Origin: Streptomyces spinosisporus
Lineage (GTDB): Bacteria > Actinomycetota > Actinomycetes > Streptomycetales > Streptomycetaceae
NCBI RefSeq assembly: GCF_022698145.1
Contig: NZ_JALDAX010000005.1
Coordinates: 1 to 64,000, forward strand
Length of the DNA: 64,000 nucleotides
Direction of reading: 5' to 3'
Part shown: positions 10,694 to 18,386 of the stretch, piece by piece
How positions within the stretch are numbered: the stretch's first letter is position 1
How the letters are laid out: the number at the start of each line of letters is the position of its first letter
Program-made: the position numbers and the translations under genes
The notes under the pieces: model-generated
What the model saw: the letters and a program-made list of their open reading frames with translations, nothing else
Database searches by the model: none
What the model was told of the DNA's origin: nothing

Positions 10694-11824
10694 TCAGGCC
10701 CCCGAGGCGAGCGCCAGGTAAACGGCGGCGAAATCCGTGATGGCGATCAGCTCGGCCAGGGTCTCCAGTTCGCCGCCGGCCTCCGGCTCCAGTTCGCTGA
10801 TCGGTGTGTCGTGGCTGAGGGCCAGGTCACGGGCGGCGGGGGCGGCGGTGAGGCCGCCGATGGGACGGTCGCGGAGCAGCACCACGCGCGCGTGCAGGGC
10901 GGGCGCTTCCTCGACGCGGTCGCGGAAGAAGTCGTCCGGGTCGGCGCTGGCGGCGAGCGGGCCCGCCAGCAGGGCGCTGTGCGCGGCGAGCGCCTCCGGC
11001 AGCTCGGCCACCACCGCGGGGCGGCCGGAGAGTTCGGCGAGGGCGGCCGCGAAACGGCGGCCGGCGGGGCCCGCCGAGACGCCTTCGGTCCAGACGACCG
11101 GCAGCGCGTCCGCGAGTTCGGCGGCGAGCGTCTTGGCGGGGTTGCTGTAGGTCGCGATGGCGGGCCCGCAGCGCTCGGCGATGTGGTCGAGGCGGTCGGC
11201 CACCTTCGCGACGGCCTCCGGCGGGGCGGAGAGCAGACCGGTGCGGTCCATGAGGGCGAGCAGCGGGGTGAGCAGGGCCCACAGGACGCCGGGGGCGGAC
11301 GCGGCGAGTTCCTGGTCGTCGTTCTCGTACGGGGCTGTCGCCATCGGCACGAAGAAGCTGTGGGCGCCTTCGACCGCTTCGCTGAGGGGAGTGCGGGCGG
11401 GGGCGACCGCGACGACCGTGCAGCCGCGGCGGTAGGCGGCGTCGGCGAGCAGGGACAGGCCCGGTTCGGTGCCGTCGGGGGTGGTGATCAGGAGCAGGTC
11501 GACGGAACCGGCCCAGCCCGGGAGCTCCCAGCGCAGGGCGCCCGCAGCGGGGGCGACACCGGTGGGGGCGAGCCGGATGACGGGGCTGCCGGGTCCGGCG
11601 AGCGTGCCGAGGAGGTCGGCGGCGCAGATGGCGGCGGCGCCGGGTCCTGCGATGAGGACGGCGCGAGGGCGGCCGTCGGGCTTGAGGTCGCCGACGCCTG
11701 CCTCGGCGGCGTGCCGCGCGGCCATGCGGACACGGGCGCCCGCCTCGGCGGCGCCGCGGAGCAGGCCGCGCCGGTCGGCCTCCGCGAGTGCCTCGGGGGC
11801 GTCGAGCAACGATTCGTCGAGCAT
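10694..11824 (-). CDS. SIS-domain protein (TobH / phosphosugar isomerase-like)
   Basis: This 376-residue cytosolic protein has tandem sugar-isomerase (SIS) folds. The first lies at about 50-190 (AVLIAGPGAAAICAADLL, DLLLITTPDG, GCTVVAVAPARTPLSEAV). The second lies at about 215-370 (PAIATYSNPAKTLAAELADALPVVW). It resembles bifunctional phosphoglucose/phosphomannose isomerases, but the strict S-G-x-T-E-T motif of PGI/PMI is not obvious. The homologous mycobacterial gene sits in the same place, between manA and manB. A role in mannose-phosphate handling or its regulation is inferred from context only. Confidence 0.75.
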   Translation of the reverse strand: MLDESLLDAPEALAEADRRGLLRGAAEAGARVRMAARHAAEAGVGDLKPDGRPRAVLIAGPGAAAICAADLLGTLAGPGSPVIRLAPTGVAPAAGALRWELPGWAGSVDLLLITTPDGTEPGLSLLADAAYRRGCTVVAVAPARTPLSEAVEGAHSFFVPMATAPYENDDQELAASAPGVLWALLTPLLALMDRTGLLSAPPEAVAKVADRLDHIAERCGPAIATYSNPAKTLAAELADALPVVWTEGVSAGPAGRRFAAALAELSGRPAVVAELPEALAAHSALLAGPLAASADPDDFFRDRVEEAPALHARVVLLRDRPIGGLTAAPAARDLALSHDTPISELEPEAGGELETLAELIAITDFAAVYLALASGA

Positions 11825-11935
11825 GGGCGGCAGCCTCCGATCGCCGGGGATCTGTGTGTGCGCCGGGGTCGTACGCCCGCCGGGACCCGGTGCGCGGGGA
11901 GCGGGCCCGGCGTTTCGCGGTGGCGGGGCTCGGCG

Positions 11936-12106
11936 TTACGCGGGGCGGCGGGCCTCGTCCACGAGCAGCACGGGGATGCCGTCCCGGACGGGGTAGGCCA
12001 GGCCGCAGTCGGCGCCGGTGCAGATCAGCTCGGACTCCTGCTCCTTGAGGGGGGCGTGGCACGCCGGGCAGGCGAGGATCTCCAGGAGGGCGGCTTCGAG
12101 CGGCAT
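11936..12106 (-). CDS. Trm112-like small zinc-ribbon protein
   Basis: This 56-residue protein has the CxxC pair CPAC near residues 13-16 and a second Cys pair near 29 and 34 (ICTGADC), followed by [16 protein letters not shown]. That is the standard bacterial Trm112 (UPF0434) pattern. In eukaryotes Trm112 activates methyltransferases; bacterial partners are mostly unproven. The ATG is set by the family's usual length; longer upstream frames are non-homologous. It lies between manB and the SIS gene, and a hairpin separates it from manB. Confidence 0.88.
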   Translation of the reverse strand: MPLEAALLEILACPACHAPLKEQESELICTGADCGLAYPVRDGIPVLLVDEARRPA

Positions 12107-12225
12107 GAGGTGTCCCTTCGGGGAACGCGTGTACGTGTGCGCTTGCTTCGGCGTGGGCCTGTGCGGATGTGCCTGGTCAGCGTACCGCCGTGGGGAACGG
12201 GGTGCCGGGGTTGGGGAAGGTCGGT

Positions 12226-12250
12226 GCGGGCACCCCCGCGGGGTGCCCGC
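12226..12250 (-). terminator. Hairpin downstream of manB
   Basis: GCGGGCACCCC pairs with GGGGTGCCCGC in a perfect 11-bp stem with a 3-base loop, about 110 bases past the manB stop. The remaining bases between manB and the Trm112 gene show no gene. Confidence 0.7.
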
Positions 12251-12358
12251 CGTGGGGAGCGTCGGCGTCGTCGGTGGTGGTGTCAGGCCCGATGACGGCG
12301 GCGCCCAGGCCCGAAGCGCCGTCCGTGCCCAGCTCAACCATGACGGCCCGCCCCCGGT

Positions 12359-13723
12359 TCAAGCCCGAATCACCGCCAGTGCCTCGTCGCGGATCTTGGT
12401 CATGGTGGTTTCGTCGCGGGCCTCGGCGTTCAGGCGGAGGAGGGGTTCGGTGTTGGACGGGCGGACGTTGAACCACCAGTCGGTGGAGGTGACGGTGAGG
12501 CCGTCCAGTTCGTCGAGGGTGACGTCCTCGCGGGTGCCGTACGCCGACTTGAGGGCGGCCAGGCGTGCGGCCTGGTCGGCGACCGTGGAGTTGATCTCGC
12601 CGGAGCCGACGTAGCGGTCGTACTCGGCGGTGAGCGCGGACAGCGGGCCGCTCTGGCCGCCGAGGGCCGCGAGGACGTGGAGGGCGGCCAGCATGCCCGT
12701 GTCGGCGTTCCAGAAGTCCCTGAAGTAGTAGTGGGCCGAGTGCTCGCCGCCGAAGATCGCGCCCGAACTCGCCATCTCCGCCTTGATGAAGGAGTGGCCG
12801 ACGCGGGTGCGGACCGGCGTGCCGCCGTGCTCCTTGACGACCTCCGGGACGGACCACGACGTGATCAGGTTGTGGATGATCACGCCCTCGCCGCCGTTGC
12901 GCGCGAGTTCACGCGCGGCCACCAGTGCCGTGATCGCGGACGGGGACACCGGGTCGCCGTGCTCGTCGACCACGAAGCAGCGGTCCGCGTCGCCGTCGAA
13001 GGCGAGGCCGAGGTCGGCGCCCTCCTCGCGGACGCGCTGCTGCAGGTCGACGAGGTTCGCCGGGTCCAGGGGGTTCGCCTCGTGGTTCGGGAACGTGCCG
13101 TCGAGTTCGAAGTACATCGGGACGAGGGTCAGGGGCAGGCCCTCGAACACCGTGGGGACGGTGTGGCCGCCCATGCCGTTGCCCGCGTCGACCACGACCT
13201 TCAGCGGGCGGATGGAGGTCAGGTCGACGAGGGAGCGGAGGTGGGCCGCGTAGTCCGACAACGTCTCGCGCTGCGTGATCGTTCCCCGCTTCGCGGCCGG
13301 CTGCGGAGCCCCCGATCCGATCCACTTCTCGGCCAGTTCGCGGATCTGCGTCAGGCCGGTGTCCTGGCCCACCGGCGCCGCGCCCGCGCGGCACATCTTG
13401 ATGCCGTTGTACTGCGCGGGGTTGTGCGAGGCCGTGAACATCGCGCCCGGCAGGTTCAGCGCGCCCGAGGCGTAGTACAGCTGGTCGGTCGAGCACAGCC
13501 CGATCTCGGTCACGTCGGCGCCCTGCGCGGCCGCCCCGCGCGCGAAGGCACGCGTCAGGCCGGGCGACGACGGCCGCATGTCGTGCCCGACCACGATCGC
13601 GTCGGCCGCGGTCACCTGGACGAAGGCGGCGCCGAAGAGTTCGGCCAGTGACTCGTCCCACTGGTCCGGGACCACCCCGCGCACGTCGTACGCCTTCACG
13701 ATCTGTGACAGATCAGCAGCCAC
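12359..13723 (-). CDS. manB: Phosphomannomutase / phosphoglucomutase
   Basis: The enzyme converts mannose-6-phosphate to mannose-1-phosphate (and probably the glucose phosphates) through a phosphoserine intermediate. The 454-residue protein has the four-domain alpha-D-phosphohexomutase plan. The catalytic Ser99 lies in MFTASHNPAQYNGIK, the Mg2+ loop is LAFDGDADRCF, the sugar-specificity loop is FGGEHSAHYYF, and the phosphate-binding C-terminal loop is RPSNTEPLLRL. The GTG start was chosen because AGGAGGG lies 7 bases upstream; an in-frame ATG 36 bases earlier has no such site. Together with manA and manC it completes the route to GDP-mannose. Confidence 0.94.
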   Translation of the reverse strand: MAADLSQIVKAYDVRGVVPDQWDESLAELFGAAFVQVTAADAIVVGHDMRPSSPGLTRAFARGAAAQGADVTEIGLCSTDQLYYASGALNLPGAMFTASHNPAQYNGIKMCRAGAAPVGQDTGLTQIRELAEKWIGSGAPQPAAKRGTITQRETLSDYAAHLRSLVDLTSIRPLKVVVDAGNGMGGHTVPTVFEGLPLTLVPMYFELDGTFPNHEANPLDPANLVDLQQRVREEGADLGLAFDGDADRCFVVDEHGDPVSPSAITALVAARELARNGGEGVIIHNLITSWSVPEVVKEHGGTPVRTRVGHSFIKAEMASSGAIFGGEHSAHYYFRDFWNADTGMLAALHVLAALGGQSGPLSALTAEYDRYVGSGEINSTVADQAARLAALKSAYGTREDVTLDELDGLTVTSTDWWFNVRPSNTEPLLRLNAEARDETTMTKIRDEALAVIRA

Positions 13724-13825
13724 GGCCAACCCTCCTGAACGTCCTGTCGGTCGCCCCAAACTACCCGTACCGGATGTCTGTGCGCCGTGTGGACCCTCAG
13801 GAGGCGTTCGCGCCGTAACCTCAGG

Positions 13826-15442
13826 TCAGGGCAGCATCCAGCTCAGGACCGGAGAGCTCTGGCCCACCACGATCAGGCACATCACCAGCAACAGGCCCAC
13901 GCTCCACGGCAGCACCTTGCGCAGCAGATCGCCCTCACGTCCCGCAAGGCCCACGGCCGCGCACGCGATGGTGAGGTTCTGCGGCGAGATCATCTTGCCG
14001 AGGACGCCGCCCGAACTGTTGGCGGCGGCAAGGAGTTCGGGCGACAGGCCGGACTCGCGCGCGGCGGTCACCTGCAGGGCGCCGAACAGCGCGTTGGCGG
14101 AGGTGTCCGAGCCGGAGACGGCCACGCCGAACCAGCCGAGCACCGGCGACAGGAACGCGAGCCCCGCGCCGGCCGCCGCCACGAAGTGGCCGATCGTGCC
14201 CGCCTGCCCGGAGAGGTTCATGACGTAGGCGAGCGCCAGCACGGACGTCACGGTCAGGATCGCGAACCTCAGCTCGTGCACGGTCGCGATCCATTCCTTG
14301 ACCGCCACGCGCGCGTGCATGCCGAGCACGACCGCCGTGATCACGCCGGCGATCAGCACGAGCGTGCCGCCCGTCGACACGATCGGCCAGCTGAAGACAT
14401 TGCCGCCGACCGGCTTCCCGTCGGGCCCCGCCACGTCCAGGAACGGCCAGTCGTAGCTCTGTGTCGTCTTCGCCAGCCAGTCCTTGACCGCCGGGATCTG
14501 CGCGACGGAGAAGACCACGACGATCAGCGCGTACGGGGAGTACGCGCGCAGGACCTCGCGCCGCGGGTCCTCCTCGTCCAGTTCCTCGCTGCGCGTGCCG
14601 GTCAGCACGGACGCGCGTACCGACTCGGTGGCGGGCACGCGCGCGTGCGGTACGGCGACCAGTGCGGCCGCGCCCACCAGGGAGGCGCAGATGTCGGCGA
14701 GTTGCGCGGAGACGTAGTTGGAGGCGACGAACTGGGCGACACCGAAGGCGACTCCGCACACCAGGGCGGGCACCCAGGTCTCGCGCAGCCCGCGCCGGCC
14801 GTCCACGAGAAAGACCAGGATGAGCGGTACGACGAGGGCGAGCAGCGGTGTCTGACGGCCCACCACGGAGGCCACGTCGTCCAGCGGCAGGCCCGACACC
14901 TGCGCGAGTGTGACGACCGGTGTGCCCATCGCGCCGAAGGCGACCGGCGCGGTGTTGGCCACCAGGGAGACGACGGCCGCGCGCACCGGGTCGAAGCCGA
15001 GGGCGACGAGCATCACCGAGCAGATCGCGACCGGCGCGCCGAAGCCGGCGAGCGCTTCCAGGAGCGCGCCGAAGCAGAAGGCGACCACGAGCGCCTGCAC
15101 GCGCGGGTCGTCGGACAGCCGCCCGAAGGAGCGGCGCAGGATGTCGAAGTGCCGGGTGCGGACGGTCATCCGGTACACCCACAGGGCGTTGACGACGATC
15201 CACATGATCGGGAAGAGGCCGAAGACGGCCCCCTGGACGCCGCTGGAGACCGTCTGGTCGAGCGGCATGCCGTACGCGAGCCAGGCGACCAGAACGGCCG
15301 CCAGAAGCCCTGTCAGGCCCGCCAGATGCGCCTTCATGCGCACGCCGCCGAGCAGCACCAGAACGATCAGCAGGGGCAGGGCGGCGACGAGGGCGGACAG
15401 GCCGAGTGAATCGGCGACGGGTTCCAGTTCCTGGACGTACAC
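13826..15442 (-). CDS. lldP: L-lactate permease (LctP family)
   Basis: This is a 538-residue polytopic membrane protein with about 13-14 helices. It resembles LldP/GlcA lactate-glycolate proton symporters: VQGAVFGLFPIMWIVVNALWVYRMTV near the N-terminus, ALLEALAGFGAPVAICSVML, NTAPVAFGAMGTPVVTL, and the C-terminal WFGVAVSGSDTSANALFGALQV. GTG was taken as start because GGGGAGG lies just upstream; an ATG 24 bases earlier is possible. No lactate dehydrogenase or LldR regulator is nearby. A nearly palindromic segment lies about 90 bases upstream of the start. Confidence 0.93.
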   Translation of the reverse strand: MYVQELEPVADSLGLSALVAALPLLIVLVLLGGVRMKAHLAGLTGLLAAVLVAWLAYGMPLDQTVSSGVQGAVFGLFPIMWIVVNALWVYRMTVRTRHFDILRRSFGRLSDDPRVQALVVAFCFGALLEALAGFGAPVAICSVMLVALGFDPVRAAVVSLVANTAPVAFGAMGTPVVTLAQVSGLPLDDVASVVGRQTPLLALVVPLILVFLVDGRRGLRETWVPALVCGVAFGVAQFVASNYVSAQLADICASLVGAAALVAVPHARVPATESVRASVLTGTRSEELDEEDPRREVLRAYSPYALIVVVFSVAQIPAVKDWLAKTTQSYDWPFLDVAGPDGKPVGGNVFSWPIVSTGGTLVLIAGVITAVVLGMHARVAVKEWIATVHELRFAILTVTSVLALAYVMNLSGQAGTIGHFVAAAGAGLAFLSPVLGWFGVAVSGSDTSANALFGALQVTAARESGLSPELLAAANSSGGVLGKMISPQNLTIACAAVGLAGREGDLLRKVLPWSVGLLLVMCLIVVGQSSPVLSWMLP

Positions 15443-15529
15443 GGGAGCCTCCCCGGATTCCGGCATGCGGAAAGCGATTTCCCGCCGGTACGGAATGGTC
15501 GTGTCCGCGACAAGGGGGCGTCAATGCCC

Positions 15530-15554
15530 GTGCATCACTGAGTGAAAGTTGCAC
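15530..15554. promoter_or_regulatory. Dyad-symmetric segment upstream of lldP
   Basis: GTGCA (15530-15534) and TGCAC (15550-15554) are inverted around an inner TCACT-G-AGTGA palindrome (15535-15545), slightly off-centre. It could bind a dimeric regulator of the lactate permease. The regulator is unknown. Confidence 0.35.
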
Positions 15555-15594
15555 GGAACGCACACGAGAACGGGGTGGACGCCTTGGAACGGCG

Positions 15595-15969
15595 TCAGTT
15601 GTCGGGCGAGCGCAGCACACGGAGGTGTCCGCGCCGCGCGACCTCCATGGGGTCCGCCGAACGTCCTCCGCCGCCGGCGCCCGCGGCGCGCTCCTGGGGA
15701 CGCGCCGCCTCACGCACCGCGTTCGCAAGCGCTTCCAGGTCGTCGCCGCTCGGGCGGGCCGGGGCCGAGCCGTCCAGCAGCCTGACGACCTCCCAGCCGC
15801 GCGGGGCGGTCAGGCGCTCGGAGTGCTCGGCGCACAGGTCGTAGCAGTGGGGTTCGGCGTAGGTGGCGAGCGGGCCGAGGACCGCGGTCGAGTCGGCGTA
15901 GACGTACGTCAGCGTCGCGACGGCGGGACGGCCGCAAGCGGTGCGCGAACAGCGACGTACAGGGCTCAC
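15595..15969 (-). CDS. DUF3499 family protein
   Basis: This is a 124-residue actinobacterial protein recognised by its N-terminal core: SPVRRCSRTACGRPAVATL, TYVYADSTAVLGPL and EPHCYDLCAEHSERLTAPRGWEVVRL. Four cysteines (RCSRTAC and CYDLC) form a likely zinc-binding knuckle. The family is always short and actinobacteria-specific, and sits beside the divergent metallopeptidase-like gene. Its function is unknown. I set the GTG directly before SPVRRC because conservation begins there, although its ribosome site is weak; an in-frame ATG at 16098 would add 43 poorly conserved residues. Confidence 0.8.
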   Translation of the reverse strand: MSPVRRCSRTACGRPAVATLTYVYADSTAVLGPLATYAEPHCYDLCAEHSERLTAPRGWEVVRLLDGSAPARPSGDDLEALANAVREAARPQERAAGAGGGGRSADPMEVARRGHLRVLRSPDN

Positions 15970-16312
15970 GACGTTGGACGGTACCGCACTCTTGAGCGGG
16001 CCGCGACGACTCTCCCCCAGGTCACCCCACCGTGTCGTGGTGTGAATCGCCCCACGCCCCTCCTCGGACCCACTCGGCTGACCTGCACGAACGTTCATTC
16101 ACAGGACGAAGTGCACCCCGCCTTTCGATCAACAATCCATACAAAGACCGTCATTTGCGTCGAGATCGCCGGTCCGGGAGAGATACGAAATCGAGCCCAA
16201 CCTTGGCCGGAATGGTCATCCTGTGACATGCGGTCCCGAGGGGGCCGGGCCGCCCGGTACACCCGTGTGGAGCGCGGCGTGCGGTCGCGGCGGGGACTAC
16301 GCTTCGTCAGTG
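15970..16312. other. Divergent promoter region, DUF3499 and metallopeptidase-like genes
   Basis: No gene is visible. The middle (about 16100-16210) is comparatively AT-rich. On the minus strand a TATGGA -10-like box can be paired with TCGACG 16 bases upstream. On the plus strand TACGCT at 16298-16303 ends 9 bases before the ATG of the next gene, compatible with a leaderless transcript. Confidence 0.4.
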
Positions 16313-16762
16313 ATGGACAACCCCGTACCGCACCGTGTCGCCGGCCCCGGGCCCCGCCGTCGTGATCGCCACGGCCGGGGCATGCGCGGCCCCATCGCGC
16401 CACCCCAGGTACCGCTCTCCGCGAGCCGGGCCGACGCGTTCGCGGACCTGGTGCAGGACTCCGTGGAGCGGCTGGAACGGCGGTGGCCGCAGCTCTCCGA
16501 CATCGATTTCCTCGTCCTCGAGGTGCCGCGTCTGGACGGGCCCGGCCAGGCCTGGAACGACGAGGCGGTGCCCCTGGGCGGCACGATTCCCTCCAGGGAG
16601 GGACGGCCGGCCAGGGTGGTCGTGTACCGCCGCCCCGTGGAGATCCGCACGAAGGGCCGCGACGAGCGGGCGGCGCTCGTGCACGAGGTCGTCGTCGAGC
16701 AGGTGGCCGAGCTGCTGGGACTGACCCCGGAGACGGTGGATCCGCGCTACGGCGAGGACTGA
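16313..16762 (+). CDS. Metallopeptidase family protein (zincin-1 / PF06262-like)
   Basis: This 149-residue cytosolic protein belongs to the short zincin-like family found next to DUF3499 in actinobacteria. Recognisable parts are ADAFADLVQDSVERLERRWPQL, FLVLEVPRL, the strand RPARVVVYRRPVEIRTK and the helix ALVHEVVVEQVAELLGL. A normal member has HExxH here, but this protein reads H-E-V-V-V-E-Q, so the second zinc histidine is absent. No strong ribosome site precedes the ATG; a leaderless start is likely. Catalysis is therefore doubtful. Confidence 0.8.
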   Translation: MDNPVPHRVAGPGPRRRDRHGRGMRGPIAPPQVPLSASRADAFADLVQDSVERLERRWPQLSDIDFLVLEVPRLDGPGQAWNDEAVPLGGTIPSREGRPARVVVYRRPVEIRTKGRDERAALVHEVVVEQVAELLGLTPETVDPRYGED

Positions 16763-16820
16763 GCGCGGCCCGTCGTCCCCGCCCGCCGACGCGGCCATTG
16801 GCGGCTCCGGCTGCTTGTGC

Positions 16821-18386
16821 CTACTTCTGCAGCACCGACAGATCCTGGTCCGCCTGCGGCACCGCCACCATCCCGCGGTCGTCCGGCAGGGTCTGGATGG
16901 TGAAGCCCGGGACGCCCTCCTCCGTGGCCGCGAGGGTGCGCGAGGCGTAGACCGGGCCACCGGAGAGCGTCTCGACCGTCAGGGCGTAGGTGCCCTTCAG
17001 ACCGCTCGGGACGGGGGCCTCGATGTCCTGGGTGGTGCCCGCCTTGATCGTGTACGTCTTGGACGCCGCCGTGCCGCCCTCGCTGCCCGCGGAGGCGGTG
17101 ACCTTGATGCGAGAGGTGCGGGTGGGCGCGGCCACCGACAGGGTCGAGCCCTTGCCGCTGTTGTCGGCGGCCGTCGCGCGCGTGCCGACCGGGCCGGTGG
17201 CCGGGATGAACGCCGTCTCCTGCTTGTCGCCCTTGCCCCGCACGACCCGCAGCGCCGCGACGACCGGCACGGAGTCGTCGGTGGGCGTGAGGACCAGGGA
17301 GCCCGCCTCGCCGCGCGTGACGGCGCCGAGGTCGACGGCGCTGGTCATGCCCGCCTTCACGTGCAGCGTCTCGTTGCCGGCGGGTGTGATCCGGCCGGAC
17401 GGCGAGGCGAGCCGAACCTTCAGGTCGGCGTCCGCGTCGCCGGGGGTGAAGGCGATCAGGCGCACGGACGTGGCGTCCTTGGGGATGCCGGGCAGGACGA
17501 GGCTGCCCGCCGGGTCCGTGGACGCGGCCAGCCAGTCGCCGCCCAGCTTGTCGTCGAGGGCCTGCACGGCGGCGCCCACACGCCCGCTGCGGACGTTCAC
17601 GTGCACGGTGAGGTTGGTCTGCTTCTCGTCGGTGAGCGTCGACAGCAGGACCGGGTCGGTGGAGTGCGGGGCGACGGTGATCCCCTCCCCCACCGTCGAC
17701 TCGATGGTGCCGTCCTTGCCGTAGAGCTCGATGTCCACGACGGCGGCGGAGTCGTCCGGGTTGGTCAGATGGACGTAGTCGGTGCGGCCGGTGTCCGTGC
17801 TGGCGCCCGGGAACCAGAACTCCGTGTCCGGCGCCGTGCAGTTGACGCCCTGGAGGCCGCGCCCGGTGCCCGCGGCGACCTCGGTGGTCTCCTGCACCGT
17901 CCAGCCGGGAGCGAAGCCGCCCTCGGCCGTGCCGACGAACGCCGGCGTGTCCGAACCGGAGGCGTCGCCCGTGACGGGCTTGCCGGGCGCCTTCGGCGTG
18001 AGGACCGGCTTCACGGCCTTGTCCGTGCTGCCGGACTTGCCGGTCTTCTTGTCGTCGGACTCGCCGTCCTTCTTCGCGTCCTTCTTGCCGTCCGACGTGC
18101 CGCTGTCGCCGGAACCGTCCTCCGACTCCTCGGAGGCGGACCGCAGTTCGCCCTTGCCCTCGCTCCCCGCGCCCTTCGTGACGGGTGTGTACGAGGTGTA
18201 CGACGTGTCGGCGAGGTCGGAGGTGCTGGGCACCGGGCAGAGCAGGCTGGTGCGCTCCACCGGCAGTTCGGCGGCCGCCTCGGCGGGGTGCGCGCCGGAG
18301 GCGTCCGGCGCGGTCAGCGCGGCGAGGCCCGTGACGGCGACGAGCGCGGTGGCGCCCGCGATCAGGGAGAGGGTGGTGCGGCTCAC
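16821..18386 (-). CDS. DUF5719 family exported protein
   Basis: This 521-residue protein has an N-terminal membrane or signal segment (about 6-28, LSLIAGATALVAVTGLAALTA). A low-complexity Lys/Asp/Ser-rich stretch at about 95-150 follows, then a beta-rich extracellular region with repeated motifs of the type DYVHLTNPDDSAAVVDIELYG and SVRLIAFTPGDADADLKVRL. It matches what I know as DUF5719, an actinobacterial family encoded directly after a large glycosyltransferase. The two genes overlap by four bases (ATGA), so they are translationally coupled. A role in the cell envelope is inferred. It is convergent with the metallopeptidase-like gene. Confidence 0.8.
   Translation of the reverse strand: MSRTTLSLIAGATALVAVTGLAALTAPDASGAHPAEAAAELPVERTSLLCPVPSTSDLADTSYTSYTPVTKGAGSEGKGELRSASEESEDGSGDSGTSDGKKDAKKDGESDDKKTGKSGSTDKAVKPVLTPKAPGKPVTGDASGSDTPAFVGTAEGGFAPGWTVQETTEVAAGTGRGLQGVNCTAPDTEFWFPGASTDTGRTDYVHLTNPDDSAAVVDIELYGKDGTIESTVGEGITVAPHSTDPVLLSTLTDEKQTNLTVHVNVRSGRVGAAVQALDDKLGGDWLAASTDPAGSLVLPGIPKDATSVRLIAFTPGDADADLKVRLASPSGRITPAGNETLHVKAGMTSAVDLGAVTRGEAGSLVLTPTDDSVPVVAALRVVRGKGDKQETAFIPATGPVGTRATAADNSGKGSTLSVAAPTRTSRIKVTASAGSEGGTAASKTYTIKAGTTQDIEAPVPSGLKGTYALTVETLSGGPVYASRTLAATEEGVPGFTIQTLPDDRGMVAVPQADQDLSVLQK

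Noticed and set aside
9167..12295. 1042-codon open frame over manA and the SIS gene on the opposite strand
   Set aside because: It is the mirror of two well-recognised genes and contains the intergenic repeats; no domain is visible.
12177..12358. Possible small gene between manB and the Trm112 gene
   Set aside because: The frame runs through the terminator hairpin and ends in a Pro/Gly/Thr-rich low-complexity stretch.
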